A stretch of 64,000 nucleotides of DNA from Bedellia somnulentella (taxonomy: Eukaryota > Arthropoda > Insecta > Lepidoptera > Bedelliidae). Each line of letters opens with the position of its first letter. Position 1 is the stretch's first letter. This document shows positions 1 to 13,349 of this stretch, piece by piece. The translations under genes and the position numbers were made by a program. A model generated the notes under the pieces. That model made no database searches, was not told where the DNA came from, and was given only the letters and a program-made list of their open reading frames with translations. The DNA lies in contig OY755170.1 in NCBI GenBank assembly GCA_963576735.1, positions 26,086,875-26,150,874 on the forward strand, read 5' to 3'.

Positions 1-1083
1 TATCTGTCCGCCCCACTGAGGGTCCTAGCTAGACTTTTATGTACTAGACTAGAGATAATCATAACATCACTCTCTGCTCGCAAATAAAGAATTACAGGAA
101 ATAAAACCAAGATGAATGAGTAACTACAAACATATACTTCAAACAAATAACGCATAAATTTCTAATCAGCACAAATACTTGTCGAATGATTAAGAGGAAG
201 TGTTTCACTTGCATGCACTTTCTGTGTCATTCGAGCCATCTTCTCATTGATAAAACTTCTCGGAAGTTATCTTTACAATGTTTCGCAAAGTTATCTCATA
301 TTTGATCGCGAAAGAAAATAAAAGCATTTTGTTATGACGTTGTTTGTGGTCATATCAGCACCCATCTTAAATTTCTCGTCATTGTTTATATGTTATCAAT
401 TTCATTTGTTCAAAGAGTTGTATTGAAAATCAAAATAATATAAATATATATTTGGCTGACTGTGTAGTGTTGGATTAGAATAGCACAATTCTATCTCTTT
501 CTAAACGAATCTAAGCTTGCTTGTAGGAGTGCTGGACTTTCCAAGTAAATTTTGAGCAATGCGTTTGTAATCTTGGAAACCAATGATAGTTTATTTGTAT
601 TTCTCTAATCCTTTAAATGTATCAAAAAAGGCCGAGGAAATATGGATTTGTATAACTACAGATATATTTAGAAATGACTAATAATCCTGAGCTATAAGTT
701 AATGTAGCCGTTAAATATTCTTTTTATTCTGCCTCTTTTACATATCAAGCGTATTAAGTTATTTGTTGACGTTACGTTCACATTAATGAAATAAATAAAT
801 CGTATATTGTTATTATTTATGATAGCAAATTGTAAGTGTAGCATATCTAAAATAATCTGAATGCAACCTGTTCTGGCCTCGAACTTGAAGAAATGAGTGT
901 GTACTATTGAACCCAATGAGTCATTTTATATTTCATTCAATTCGCAGCGGAATAATTCGTCCAAAATAAGCTTGAAAGCCTTTATTCTGTTATTTCCTTA
1001 GTTAACGTTTCTACATAGATTTGGTGGCCAATTAAGCCAATTAATTATGTAATATCTCGATAAATTGGGTATACAATGCTTCA

Positions 1084-1292
1084 TACGTACACACATGTAC
1101 TCATGGCTATAAATCCCGAAAAGGGGTAGCTAGAGCTTATAAATCAGAAAATTCTTCAACTACTTTGGGAAGTTGAGTTGGGTATTCAAAAATAAATGTT
1201 TTTGGTGATGGGTCTCCAACCGAATCGTCTAAAAATTAGTCGCCTCTTAGGATCACCCATGGGTGGTAGTGGTATTCTAAACCAACAATAGC
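1084..1292 (-). mobile_element. TATG-tailed short element, diverged copy
   Basis: Minus-strand copy: GGCTATAAATCCCGAAAAGG, GGTGATGGGTCTCCAACCGA and AGTCGCCTCTTAGGATCACC follow the family order. The family consensus is about 250 bases, ends in CCGTGAGTATATGTATGTAT, and has no tRNA-like head. Confidence 0.7.
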
Positions 1293-1391
1293 ACAAGTAC
1301 TAGTATTTGAACATCGTATGATATACTGACACCTAAAAAAGTTAGTATTCAGTAAGTGAGGTGTTCTATCAGCTGTTACTTTAATAGTTAG

Positions 1392-1719
1392 GTACACACA
1401 TACTTATAATTACGGCTGTAAATCGCTAAATAAGGGCAGCCGGAACTTCAGAATTGGAAATTCATCAGCCACTGGGGGAATTATTGTGAAATATAGGATT
1501 GTGGAGTTCAGCCACATTGCCAAATATACCAATACACATGATGGTCGCGCCTAGTAGCGATTTGATGGCATTTAAGATAAGTGGACTGTATTTTTTGCGT
1601 TGGTGATACAGTAAAGCATGGGAAACATAAAGAGGACAAAGGATAGTTACTTAGAAAGCCCCAATACCCTAAGTCGCGTCATACGACACCCGGGGCAAGG
1701 AATGGGTTTGTGCAATTCT
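1392..1719 (-). mobile_element. TATG-tailed element, diverged, interrupted
   Basis: GGCTGTAAATCGCTAAATAA begins the copy, and AAGCCCCAATACCCTAAGTC ends it after about 120 bases of unrelated sequence. Confidence 0.55.
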
Positions 1720-2390
1720 TCATTATGTTCATAGATGTGTAGGCACGATACCGAATGCGAATCCGGACCTCCTACATTGGCAGCCAGTTCATGAGCCAGC
1801 TAAATCGACGGAAGTCGCACAATATATTAATGAAATTACCAGACTCATCAGTTTTCTGTTTGCATCTCATCTAGGGCTGTAACACATTTCATTTTAGCTC
1901 GTAACATTATGTAATTGAAGATAAATTTACTCTCGACTCGTATACCTATTCTATCTGAATTGCTTTTGGCAAGTTAGTGAGCATAAAATAGGTGGAGTAA
2001 TTTTAACAGTGTTCGATGATTGCTACCGATTTTAAAATGTGTAAGCAAAGATTTACGACTGCGATTGCATAGTTTTTATGTGAAATAATGTAATTAGTAT
2101 GTTGATATTAGATAAAAAAATAGGCTCAGGTCACTGCCAGACCGGCTCGCAGCACAAGCTCGTCCCTTATTTTAAAACCTTTTTGCCACTTAACTCTAAA
2201 TCAACACAATACACAAGTAGCTGAATAATCACTGATTGTGCAAGTCAATCTACCTCTTCTTGAGATTAACGGCCGTGTATGTAAAAGTATTAAGTACGTA
2301 CTTATCTGGAATGAAAACCATCATTAACAGTAAAAAATTGGTTACCAAATTATATAAAATAAAAAAGTTATGTTTGGTCATGATAATAAA

Positions 2391-2480
2391 GACATACATA
2401 CATAAACTCCCGGCCATAAATCCCAAAAAGGGGTAGCCAGAGCTTCAGAGCTAGAAACTTGATAGGGGACAAAATGGTAG
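2391..2480 (-). mobile_element. TATG-tailed element, 3' fragment
   Basis: CATACATACATAAACTCCCG then CCATAAATCCCAAAAAGGGG and TAGCCAGAGC mark the tail end of the family. Confidence 0.65.
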
Positions 2481-3447
2481 AAATAAAGTAAAAAATAATA
2501 GAAAAACCCTTTGAATTGGAAGAGTGGTTGAAATGAAATCGCTTTCGCCGGTCGGCGCTCGTGACCGTGGCTTAGTGCCACTTGTACGCAAACCGGGTTT
2601 AGCCGAATCGTATTTTTAAAAGCAAGGCTGTTCCGTTTTTATTTCGGCGCCCGAGTTCTCTTTTTTTACGCGCCTCGTTTGACGTTTGAGCTGATTCTAC
2701 GGGACTGCTAACATACATTTGCCATTCTTATACACATACTAAAGCTACATACATCAGCTTACTGTTTCAATATATCAACTTTATTTCCGTGAAGAGAGTT
2801 CAGTCTTCAAATGCGACGATGCTTCAACTATTTTTAAGTAACTTAAATTATACATACTTAAAAATAAGCATTACTTTTGCTACTTATGTAAGTTAGGAGG
2901 AGAGAAGTGAAAATCAAGGATCGTTGGTAGAGAGTTCCAACAGCATAGGTTATCAATCACTGAAGACATGGAAGGAGATGAGATATGCTATTCCACGTCT
3001 ATACAACCCAACTAAGTAATTTATGCTAAAGAAATTGATATTTTAATAGATTTTGCCATGTACTCAAGAAAGCCCTTAAATCCCTAGTGTCTGCTTACAA
3101 AACGCACGGAACAAAATGGTTAAGGCTATTATTAGCCGACGCAACACAGTAAAAATATCTTAACCACAAACGCATAATCGATGTAGGTCTCAAACTATTA
3201 ATCATATTGGTTAATGACACATAACATGAGTTTAGAAGAATGAGTATTTGATCATAAAATGTCTGTTATCATTATTCTGATTACGTAAATTTATGGTAAC
3301 TAAAGTAGATTGATCTAATTAATGATTTGAGCTCAGGAATATATCAACAGATAGTCACAGGGGACAACTAACGGGATGCTGGGCAAAAATCTACAAACCC
3401 TAATTCGTAACCTTTCCACAATGATAATTTATATACATATCATAAAG

Positions 3448-3682
3448 GTCTCCAACCACATTGCCCAAAAATCACTTAAAAAGCCCCCTATATCCTTAGT
3501 CGCCTCTTACGATCACCCACGGGTAGAAATGGGGTAGTGTTATTATAAGCCGACACTACACGGCAAAAACATTTATTACAACCATCTTTTCCCAATCAAC
3601 TTCCAATAGTAGCTGAGGAATTTCTAATTCCTTAGCTCTGGCTACCCCTTTATAGGGATTTATAGCCGTGAGTATATGTATA
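3448..3682. mobile_element. two TATG-tailed fragments in opposite orientation
   Basis: The left half (3448-3566) is the 5' part of the family on the minus strand (GTCTCCAACCACATTGCCCA through GCCGACACTACACGGC). The right half (3570-3682) is the 3' part on the plus strand (AACTTCCAATAGTAGCTGAG to CCGTGAGTATATG). Together they cover about one element with a central flip. Confidence 0.7.
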
Positions 3683-3725
3683 TCATAAAGGTAACACAAA
3701 CTTAACATAACGTCAACATACATAG

Positions 3726-3850
3726 TATACTCACGCCATTAGTTCCTAGTTGGATATGCAGCAACTATCGATTGCCACTTTACACGATACAGGCAAACCT
3801 TATGAGCTATTTACATTCATAATTTTTTCAAGTATGCCCTTTTTGTTTTC
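3726..3850 (-). mobile_element. diverged LINE 3'-end copy
   Basis: TATACTCACGCCATTAGTTC and CGATTGCCACTTTACACGAT match the minus-strand LINE end. A + strand copy of the same family begins 107 bases downstream, giving an inverted pair. Confidence 0.65.
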
Positions 3851-3956
3851 CCACTTTTGACGTCAACCGTGGCCTTCTACTTATATTACAATCAAGTGCA
3901 GTTACAAATTACAATATTTTCCCTATATATGTCCAATTGTAATAGAAATAAAAAAT

Positions 3957-4115
3957 GAGCTCAAAAAAGCAGATGTCCAGAGTAGGAAGAATAAAAGAGC
4001 ATGTATGAAAAGATTTATGGATGTGAACGAAGCTAGAAAGGTTTGCCAGGATCGTACAAAGTGGCGATCGATAGCCTACAACAATGGGAAGTGATGGCGT
4101 GAGTATATGTATGTA
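3957..4115 (+). mobile_element. LINE 3'-end copy
   Basis: AATAAAAGAGCATGTATGAA, GATCGTACAAAGTGGCGATC and GGCGTGAGTATATGTATGTA mark the LINE end. The reading frame is broken. Confidence 0.75.
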
Positions 4116-4432
4116 ATAGGAACATCACTGCTTCTTGAACTCTTCGCCTAGCTTAAAATGTTAGTAATGCCGATAGGTGATATTTTAGCTGTGCAATTCC
4201 GCCTAATAGTGACACCATGCTCGATGTATGTTGGCGAATGCTGCAATGATAGGTAGAGTTAATAGTGGTCGGCTCGAGCTAGTGTGTGTATGTATGCGCC
4301 TACCAGTCGTATTTGTGTTGTACAACTATTTATAATGTTTGTGCTCCACTCGCCGCGTACGAGTCGAGCCTTGCAGTAAGTCTGCGCGTGCATGTGATTT
4401 ATATCGGATATTCGTTTCTATAGGTTACGTTT

Positions 4433-4562
4433 ATACATACATACATACATATACTCACGGCTAGAAATCCCTAAAAGGGGTAGCCAGAGCTGAGAAATTA
4501 GAAATTCCTCAGCCACTTTTGGAAGTTGAGTGGGGAAAAGATGGTAGAATAAAGGTTTCGTA

Positions 4563-4609
<47 letters not shown>

Positions 4610-4795
4610 ATACGAAAATATACTCACGGCTATAAATCCCTAGAAGAGGTAGCCAGAGCTAAGGAATTAAAAATTCCTCGACCTCTTTTGGAAAGTTGAG
4701 TGGTTAAATAATATTACAATATACACAATAAAAAGTGCTGGGATTTTAAAGCAATTATTGGGTGGTAAGGTATTCTATGATGACACTACATGGCA
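4433..4795 (-). mobile_element. two nested TATG-tailed copies around a TA microsatellite
   Basis: A first minus-strand copy starts at the CATACATACATACATATACT tail (4436), stops near 4556 and is followed by a (TA)n run to 4608. A second begins at ATACTCACGGCTATAAATCC (4619) and continues, diverged, to GACACTACATGGC. TTTCGTATTTAATA and its complement TATTTAATACGAAA flank the TA run. Confidence 0.65.
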
Positions 4796-5760
4796 AATAT
4801 GTTTTAATGTATTTGTATTCATTATTCCGTATATTTAAGCCGTCTAGATCGGCTTCAAAATGGCACTAGCACATACAATCTCTGTAGTAATATATAATCA
4901 ATATTCTGTATTAATATTTTATCACCTACATCTATACTAGAACTGAACTAACGCTTCGGTCAGCTCGTTCAATATTGGAATAAAAGCTGTTTATATATTT
5001 GAAGTTCTTGACATAGCGATACCATATTAATATTCTTATAATTTGTCGTCTATTACCGAATATATCAGCAAACCGACACCTCAACTTATTAGGCTATTTA
5101 CAAACTTTTATAAAGCAAAGATTTATTTTAGCCAAGATTGTGAAAAGTCGTTTTGTCGTAATCACCAACAGCCAATAGACGACTACAACTTAATAAAAAT
5201 AGGCTTCAACCAAAATGATCTCCATTACGAATAGTCCTGTGCTGCCCTCATCCATCGGCTTCCCGCGACCTTCTTGATGTTGCTTCAGAACCTTAAACCT
5301 TAAACGGTCGCCGTTTTTGCTTTAGCCGTCGCATGCTACAAGTAAATGACCAGTTAGAATATAGCTGTGTAGTGTCCATTTAGAATTCTAAATCGGTGAA
5401 TTTTTCTTGACAAAATTGATATGAAATATACGATTGCCTAACCCCTAAATGATTTTTGGCGTAATGTCATTAAATCTTTGATTATTTTGAAAATAGTAGC
5501 TTTGGAATTGTGAAAGAGTTTTGATATCTGCTTCGGAGCCTTTTTATTACAAAAAAAGTTTTCCTATTGGTTAATAAAGTTTTTACAAACAAACAAAGCT
5601 TTTCTCGTAGTTAGCAAAGCTTATTATTTCGCAATCTAGTTTAAGACTTAAATTACTTGAAAATACAATTTTTACTTAAAACACAAATTGTAACCATAAA
5701 ATTGAACAGTTTCTTAGGATATTAAAAGTAAGGAGCTAAAGTAACTCATTTACTGCCGTG

Positions 5761-5940
5761 TCCAACTAGACTTACGACCCGTTGGTCTCGGTTAAAATTT
5801 TCTAGACCCTCACCCAATACGTCAACATTGAAATCTCCAAAAACTACAACCTCTCGAGCTGCGGGAAGCCATCCCTAAAGCATCTTCCATCGCTGCTTCA
5901 AAGATATCATAGTTACCTTTGGGTGGGCGATATAATGCAT
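5761..5940 (-). mobile_element. degenerate LINE endonuclease fragment
   Basis: On the minus strand one frame reads ALYRPPKGNYDIFEAAMEDA and, after a frameshift near 5850, EVVVFGDFNVDVLGEGLEN. YRPP and GDFN are hallmark motifs of the apurinic-like endonuclease domain of non-LTR retrotransposons. Nothing flanking it is intact, so it is a dead fragment. Confidence 0.75.
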
Positions 5941-6129
5941 GAGATTTCTACATGTTGTTCAACAGAAAGTATACAAATGTCTTTTCTTTCTTTAAATTTA
6001 ATGTCTACATCTGTATACTCTCACAATGGGATGAAACTTAGGTTGTAAGAATATACATTATTATTAGGAAAAATATATAAAATTATTCCGTGATAGGCCA
6101 GCTTGGTGAACTATGGTCAATTAACCATA

Positions 6130-6266
6130 GGGTATTGGGGGCTCTTGAAGTGATTGTTGAGCGATATGGCTGGAGACACTTCACTAACAACCTTTATTTT
6201 GTCTCTTACGAACACTTACAGGAAGAAATGGGGTAGTGCAATTCCAAGCCGACACTACACAGCTAG
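6130..6266. mobile_element. TATG-tailed fragments in inverted arrangement
   Basis: GGTATTGGGGGCTCTTGAAG to CAACCTTTATTTT is in plus orientation. GTCTCTTACGAACACTTACA to AGCCGACACTACACAGCT is minus. This is the same flip type as at 3448-3682, without a tail. Confidence 0.6.
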
Positions 6267-6699
6267 AAATAATGTCTTTATAAAAAAACATTTGTGTTGG
6301 ATAAAGGCAAGGCACACTCGTTAAATACTTTTACATGAAACTAAAAGTGAACTAAAATAATTTAAAAAAAAATTACGTAATTCGGAAGTGTGATGTCATC
6401 TCCTAACGTCAGATAACTGAAAAAACTTTTACTTTTATCTCGGGATGACGAATATTACATATTAATAGAACGAAATAAAATGAAGTTTATTTATAACATC
6501 CCATAAGAATTCCGTTCAACGAACAAATTTACTCTTATGAATATCACACGATGGCACATAAAATCCTGAAAGCGATTCATTTTGTTACCATGTTACACAA
6601 AATACAAATAGCTGGACTCTGACATAGAATTAGAGTAAATAAGTGTTGAATAATAGTTTATTTAAAAACAAGCTTCTTGTCTTTAATCCTAATTTATAC

Positions 6700-6942
6700 T
6701 GTACCGAGTATTAGTACCTCTGCCAAGAACACGTGTTCGGAGTACCCACGTTTTGCTTGGACAGTGTACTCACGAGATAGGGGGCAGGCCTATCGCCGTT
6801 TTGTATGAATACACTGTTACATGACTACGTGCAACATAGCCATGTGGGATTCCTCAAGATGTTTTCCCTCACCGTTAACTACCATGATAAATTAAACACA
6901 CATATTTCTTTAGAAAAGACAAATTGGTGTTGGCCCGACCCG
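6700..6942 (-). mobile_element. tRNA-headed SINE copy
   Basis: Contains GAGTACCCACGTTTTGCTTG, GGGGGCAGGCCTATCGCCGT and GTTTTCCCTCACCGTTAACT in the order of the family, then CATGATAAATTAAACACACA. It shows the uninterrupted junction that defines the Skp1 insertion point in the 41187 copy. Confidence 0.75.
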
Positions 6943-9579
6943 GCCTTTTCTTATGAAAATCCACGTGGAATAGTCACAATTAATAATTATAGAATTTGAT
7001 CGCCTATCACAATATAACAGCGGCTTTTCAGTAGTATTGACGTCATTACGGTTCATAAATTATGTAACTGCTCAAGGTCTGGTTTAGTTTCTCGATTCCT
7101 ATTCACGCCCGATTTATAATTACCTCGATAGAAAGAGATGAAAGATTTCTCGCGGTATAGTCTAGCCAGGTTTCAGTCGATGACCGTCCTATATTTTACA
7201 CGACACATAAATTTTTTAAGCTTATTATTTACCTAAACGTCAATACAATCAGTCCAAGATGGTTTATTTGGTATGTACTAATCGAACACCAAAGGAGAAT
7301 GTGTCATAGAAAATCTTCCATTGTTTTCACTATCCAAATTGCATCCGAAGCAAACTTCGACGTCATATGCACATAGTTATATTTTGAAACTGGTGTATTT
7401 GGATGAGCAATCTAAGAGAAAAAAACATGAATTTAGTTTAAAATTTGTTGGCTTAGATTTCATGATTTTAACATTTTTTTCGGCCTACCGATACGGTACG
7501 TAAGCAGATTCCACAATTTATCCAGTTTTAAATAAAATACGTTCCAGGAATACTGTAGGACCTTGGTGCTTTGGACAGTAGATAAATCGTTAATTTTAAA
7601 GCCAATGGATGAGGAAAGCGCTGGACCGTTCTATGTGGGTATCTTTGGGGGAGGCCTATGTCCAGAAGTAAACTTCCATTTCAATCTATTAATATTATGC
7701 ATTAAGCTGTTTAAAAGGTGTTTCTAAAAGAATCCTCATGGGTGATAACTAAGTATTTAATCCTTAGGTATATATATTTTTTGACAAAATAACTGAACAG
7801 TTTATTGAACCAGACTTGAAATCGCTATCTAGGAATATTTTAAAGACAGCTTCGCATAATCCCTCCATCAAAACGGCGGGCTATTTTGAGCAGAAAAAAA
7901 CAAATATTTTGAAAATATTTCTGCATCCGTTTTGAATATATATCATGAAATAGGACATGCTTTCTTGGAAACAATCCATCAGCAAACACATTGTGTATTG
8001 TCGAGCTAGTCCTGCGCTAACGTTGACCGATATAAGTCCCAGCGGCACCGGGAAGCGATCGCCGATATTGCAGAAGTGCCGGCGCACTGCCATTTTATCT
8101 ATTTAAATATAGACTAGGAATCGAAATAGCGGCCACAATGTCGCCGACCTGACCCGCGCGCGTTCTGCTCCCGTGACGTCACTCCACTACACACCATCGA
8201 TCATGCTCTACCGTTACTTATGGAAATTATATGGAAACCCGTTCAATTGTACCTTTCCGAGTTAATGGGAACATTATGCTGCGTACTTACTGCGTGTGAC
8301 GCCGGTTTTAATTCGATAGTCTGGTTGCTACGGCTATTGCTACGTTAGCTAGAATAGTATTATTCCAATTAAATGTATTTTTTAAATATTAATGGTATTA
8401 CTTAAAAAGTTCAAATATTTTTTACCAGTATTGTAATTTAACCAATGCTTTTATTAAGGAGTAGAAGTATGATGATTAAACTTTTTGGCTAAAAGTGAGA
8501 AAGTTAAAAAATATTTCGCCGCGCGCTTATATACTATGCAACGACCGCCTTACCGGCTTTACCAAAGAATATCGCAAAAGATATTCTGGTAGGATGAATA
8601 CATTTGTTAAAGTACTAACTAGGCAACTCACAATTAGTTGATTTATTGGATGTGCAAAGCTAAAATGTTAATCTAAATCTTTTATCTTATGCCCTTACAC
8701 ACCTCTTCAAATATGCTCGTAAAGAACCAGCCGCTGTCCTTTAAATCATCGTGAACTCGATACATTATACGTTTTGATAGAACATTAATATTAGTTGATG
8801 ATCGTCCCACTTCCCCAGATATATCAATAGTGCAGGAGCCATTTATAATAAAAAGTAAAGAATAGTAGCGGTGCTGAGAGCGCGCGGTGACGGCCGCCTT
8901 AATTTATAAGATATCACTTTGGCAAGCTCCTCTGGACGCGGCTGTGGTTCTCAAACTGTACTTCACGTACTAACAACTTCAAAATATACTAAATGTGCGC
9001 CCCGGACTCTCAAGGGCTATTTTATCTATCAGATAGTAAAGATTTTGATATTACACGCTAATATATGCTAAACGGTGGTTTTTTCCTGACTGCATCAATA
9101 TATAGCATCACTGCCTCAACCTGCTGCAATATCATTCTCTCAGAACGGATCATCTGAACAAATTTCGGAAGATATGTCCTTCTGTCCGAGCTACTATCGC
9201 GGTAGTAATAGTAATCAAACTTTGCCAACCGACAGTAAGACAGCGTGGTGAATTGTGGCTAATTCATTCTATTCGGTTTAGGACCGCGTCCCTCAGTGGG
9301 AACATACGTGGGTTTTTCTGCGAATACGCCAAATAATATTACACTTCAAATTCACATGCAACCGTTGCGGGCATATATTTTTAAGCCTGAAGTCAACCTC
9401 GACGTAAGCATTGCAACGAATAAGTATTAGAAGAGGTATGAATGGACTATGGATATGGATAGGTTGTAAGAACCGTGACAAATGCAAAAAAATATATGAT
9501 TGCCAACCACTTCAGAACGCAATATTAAAGTTCGCTCATAAAAAAATGACACCAGTGGGACTCGAACCGGCGAGGTGTC

Positions 9580-9665
9580 CCCCGAGGTAGCTCTCTACTA
9601 ATACTGCCTTCCACATTGGCTCTATAGAGCTCTTTTACCAATTTACTACCATCCATCCTCTCTTG
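9580..9665 (-). mobile_element. LINE fragment, interior of the same C-terminal region
   Basis: CCTTCCACATTGGCTCTATA and TTTACCAATTTACTACCATC match the interior of the 10845 copy (the KLVKEIYRANVEG region). A tRNA-like box B complement (ACTCGAACC) lies 30 bases before it. Confidence 0.65.
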
Positions 9666-10647
9666 TTATATTAATAAAAACCTACATTTAATTTGTAAAT
9701 TTAATAACACTTGTTTTCATACCACCTAGACTTGACATACCATTACAGAGTTTGAGAAGCGTTGTTTTACTTTCGCAGCTGTTGCGATTACGGCGGCGTC
9801 TGTTGTTCCTCAGCGTTATGTATTAGACCGGCCATTGTCGTTCCTAATAGTTTATTTGAACAGATAATGTTTGTATGTTTCATATCACTATTATATATTA
9901 GCTGGGTAGTTTCTGAACATAATTACATTATCTCACAACTTTTTGTGGACGTCTTATTTGAAGCACGAAGCAATTTATGGAGTTTGTTAGCTGATGTGGC
10001 TAGAAACCCACCACCCGTTTTCAACAGAATGAAAGTTTAAGGGATTTCCAAAATAACCAATAAAATTATAAACTAACTAGTTCTTGTTTTACGCAACGAA
10101 ACATACTAGTAAATAAAAATATACATTTCTTTTATTAAAGTCGCGTTTTCGCGGCACATTTGAATATTGCATTTTCTTTTTCGGTTTTTTAATAAAATAG
10201 CTAAAATTAAGACAAAAATATTTTTTTAGGGCAGGTAAGATAGTTTTCAAAACTTTGTCAAATAGCCTATTGAATCTTCTTCTACAGCAGTTACTTTAAC
10301 TTAGCTATTACTTAGGATTTATAGGTAGGAGTATATATTGTTAAAGTTGCAACTCAATTTTGTACGTTATATTCAGTGTTACAGGAGCTCTATTCTCTAC
10401 AATTTGTTGTGAAAACCTTAACAATGACGTGGGCGATTAGGTCAAAATTCGTTCTATACGTTATTTCAGAGTATTCATTTTACTGGTAGTTTGTCTGCTA
10501 TAATGGTTTGATTCAATTTCTCGAAAGCCTCTGTCATTATTATTTTATATTTCATATTATTTGACAATATCATTAACAACCAATTACCAGGTTCACTTGT
10601 TATCACCATGTACCCATGGGACCTATCTTTATGTTATCTATATTTAT

Positions 10648-10838
10648 CATGACTGCTAACGGTGAGAAAAAACCTCGTGGGGAAACCCACATGCCTAAGT
10701 TATACTTAGTCGATAAGGACCCCGTATCACATGAGCACACTGTCCAAGCAAAACGTGAGTACTCTGAACACCAGGTGACAATGTCGCGTGATGTTTAGAA
10801 GTATTAGTACCTCTGCCAACCTCTTCGGGTATTTTAAA
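10648..10838 (+). mobile_element. tRNA-headed SINE copy, truncated
   Basis: GCTAACGGTGAGAAAAAACC through GAGCACACTGTCCAAGCAAA to AGTACCTCTGCCAACCTCTT follow the family order. It abuts the TACA-rich tail of the minus-strand LINE end that starts at 10845. Confidence 0.7.
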
Positions 10839-10844
10839 TACATA

Positions 10845-11260
10845 CATACATACATATTTTCACGCCGTTAGTTCCCATTGGGGTAGGCAGAGACTATCGA
10901 TCGCCACTTTGTACGATCCTGGCAAACCTCTCTGGCTTCGTTTACATCCATCAATCTTTTCATACATGCTCTTTTATTCTTCATACTGCGGACACCTGCC
11001 TTTTTGAGCACATTTTCTATTTGATCCAAATGTGTCCTCCGAGGTCGTCCTCTACTAACATTACCTTCCACATTGGCTCTATATATCTCTTTCACCAATT
11101 TACTGTCATCCATCCTCTCCATGTGCCCAAACCATCTCAACATTCCTTTTTCTATCTTTCTTACAATATCATCTTTTACACCACACCTTTCACGAATCAC
11201 ATCATTCCTCACACGATCACATAACCTTACATTACACACTTATTATATGTATTTTGTATA
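10845..11260 (-). mobile_element. 3' end of a non-LTR retrotransposon with RT C-terminus
   Basis: A minus-strand open frame of 123 codons (10868-11239) reads VKDDIVRKIEKGMLRWFGHM, ERMDDSKLVKEIYRANVEG, GRPRRTHLDQIENVLKKAGV and EAREVCQDRTKWRSIVSAYP. RWFGHMERM and GRPRR..DQI are typical of the extreme C-terminus of insect non-LTR reverse transcriptase ORFs. The 3' end is GGCGTGA plus a TATG-type tail (TACATACATACA on the + strand). The copy is 5'-truncated. Confidence 0.85.
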
Positions 11261-12149
11261 AATATATATATAGGTATTTTAAATGTATCATATAATATAG
11301 TATTCTAGATATCGCTTCAAATTCCATAGTTATGCGCGCAAGTATTTAATACTACACATTCAAAGAATTTTAAACAGCCATAAGAGTAATGTATGCTTGT
11401 TTATTTATGTTCTTTTATTAAATGCTTAAGCCGTGTAATATCTGCTTTCAAAAGCCCCAATTCTTAGACTAGAAAGTCGTGATTGTGATATGAGGTAACT
11501 AAGAATATTTTAGCTTTTTTATTGTTCGTAGTATGTTTTAGAAACCCAACAACAACAATCTTTAATCTACTATACTTCTCTCAATTTCCAAAAGTGGCTA
11601 CGGTTTTTAGTTTTTTTATGGTTTATACATGTATGTGTGAGTCTGTATGTAATGCTCTGCTGCTGTGATAATGTGTTAATGTAACGTGTTTATGTATGTG
11701 TAATTGTTTTGCGAACACTTATTGCGCTGCAAGCTGCACCTGCGACTGATTCTGATGAATTTGCTTTGCGATCAATTTTTTATGATAATACAGCTTAAAG
11801 CTCTGTTCTGAGAATTAAGTTTGCTTACCAATACTTTGAGATAGCAACTTTAAAACACAGATGTTTACAGTTTTAACTGACTTTGTATTTAAACTTTATG
11901 TACGTTGACTTTATCTTTCAATATTAGATTAGACCTTTTAATTGCATTTAGAATTTATTTTATTGTTATTTCAGCATGCTTGCGAATGTGTTTATTATAA
12001 TTCATATATTTAAATTAAATATACCCGATTGGAAACCGTTTTTCCCAAAATCAAATGCGCATTCTAAAACTGCATTTTTGTTTTTCTCTCTTAAACCTGA
12101 GCAGTTTTACTTAAAACAACATTAACCCATTGAACCCGCAGGATGCTAT

Positions 12150-12310
12150 TCAGAGTTTTGCAGTCTTGAAAGTGATTGTTGGTCGATGTAGCTGGAGTCC
12201 ATCCACCCCATCTTTTCTTTACAATCTTTTCCCTCAAACTCCAGAAGTGGCCGATGAGTTGTTAATTCTAACGCTCTGGCAACCCATTTTTGGTATTTAT
12301 AGCCGTGACT
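12150..12310 (+). mobile_element. TATG-tailed element, diverged
   Basis: GTGATTGTTGGTCGATGTAG, TTCCCTCAAACTCCAGAAGT and TTTATAGCCGTGA follow the family order. No tail repeat. Confidence 0.6.
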
Positions 12311-13124
12311 TGGCTCTTTTATAAAATAATCCCCAGTATTCAGCAACCGGCCTTTAGAAAACATAAAACCAATGCTAGAAATAGCGTCAACTCAAAAAGG
12401 TCTGGCGCAAAGTAAAAACAACTCGCAAAGTCTACTGAAAGCATCTCTCTTGTACAGCTATTTTCACGACGATCAATACTCGCCTCGAGTTCGAACCTCA
12501 ACGTAAACATATTGCTAAATAAAAAAGATTGTTTAGTTCTAAAATACCAATACCACTATGAAATCCAGCGAATGTGCTAAATATAGATGTTATTGCGACA
12601 TAGGCTTTTGTCATATTAATATACACACTGGCCTGTGGAGGTTCCGTTTGACTGGCTTCGTGTCCTAAGAACTATTAAGCTTTGTAGAATAGAATCTTTT
12701 TGTGTTGAATTTATCCGCAATCATTTGATTTCCCTCCTAGCTAGGAGCTCATTAGCATACTCATTTTGTTACTAATATGGATCCGAGTTAATTTAATTTG
12801 TGTGACATAAGGGGTTAAGATAAGTTGTATTCGATGAATTAGCCGTTACAAAATTTAGTATTATCCTACCTGATATACGTAACGAATATATGTATGTGTT
12901 AGAAACGGGTAAAGCCTAGATATGACAGCCTAATCTTTCTTTTATATTCATGGATTATCCTACTGTCAGGTTGGCTAGCTTTTATAAGGAAAATCCAAGA
13001 ACAGCCGCTTTTCAAGCTTCATGTAATAGATATGCATTATTGCAACAAAAGCACAGCAAGAAACATTGATTTTAATATATCATATCATAAAATATGTGTA
13101 TCACTTACCCGTTCCTTCACGCGG

Positions 13125-13318
13125 GTGTCGTACAAGGCGCCTAAGGATATTTGGAATGATTTAAGTGTTTGTTGGACGATGTAGCTAGGGAGCAATCACC
13201 AGCCATATTTTAAGTTAAAATATTTTTTCTAATTCAAATCCTAAAATTGGCAAAGAACTTGAAATTCCGAAGCTATTGCTACCTCATTTAGGGATTTATT
13301 GCCGTGAATATATGTTTA
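13125..13318 (+). mobile_element. TATG-tailed element, diverged
   Basis: GGGTGTCGTACAAGGCGCCT to GGGATTTATTGCCGTGAATA, with internal divergence. A full copy starts 43 bases further on. Confidence 0.6.
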
Positions 13319-13349
13319 GTTGAAAATGAGGGAAGCAAGAGGTATTTGT

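Noticed and set aside
9762..10040. 92-codon + strand open frame with hydrophobic stretch
   Set aside because: No recognisable motif, no promoter or splice logic, and the region is repeat-rich intron; length is within chance for AT-rich DNA.
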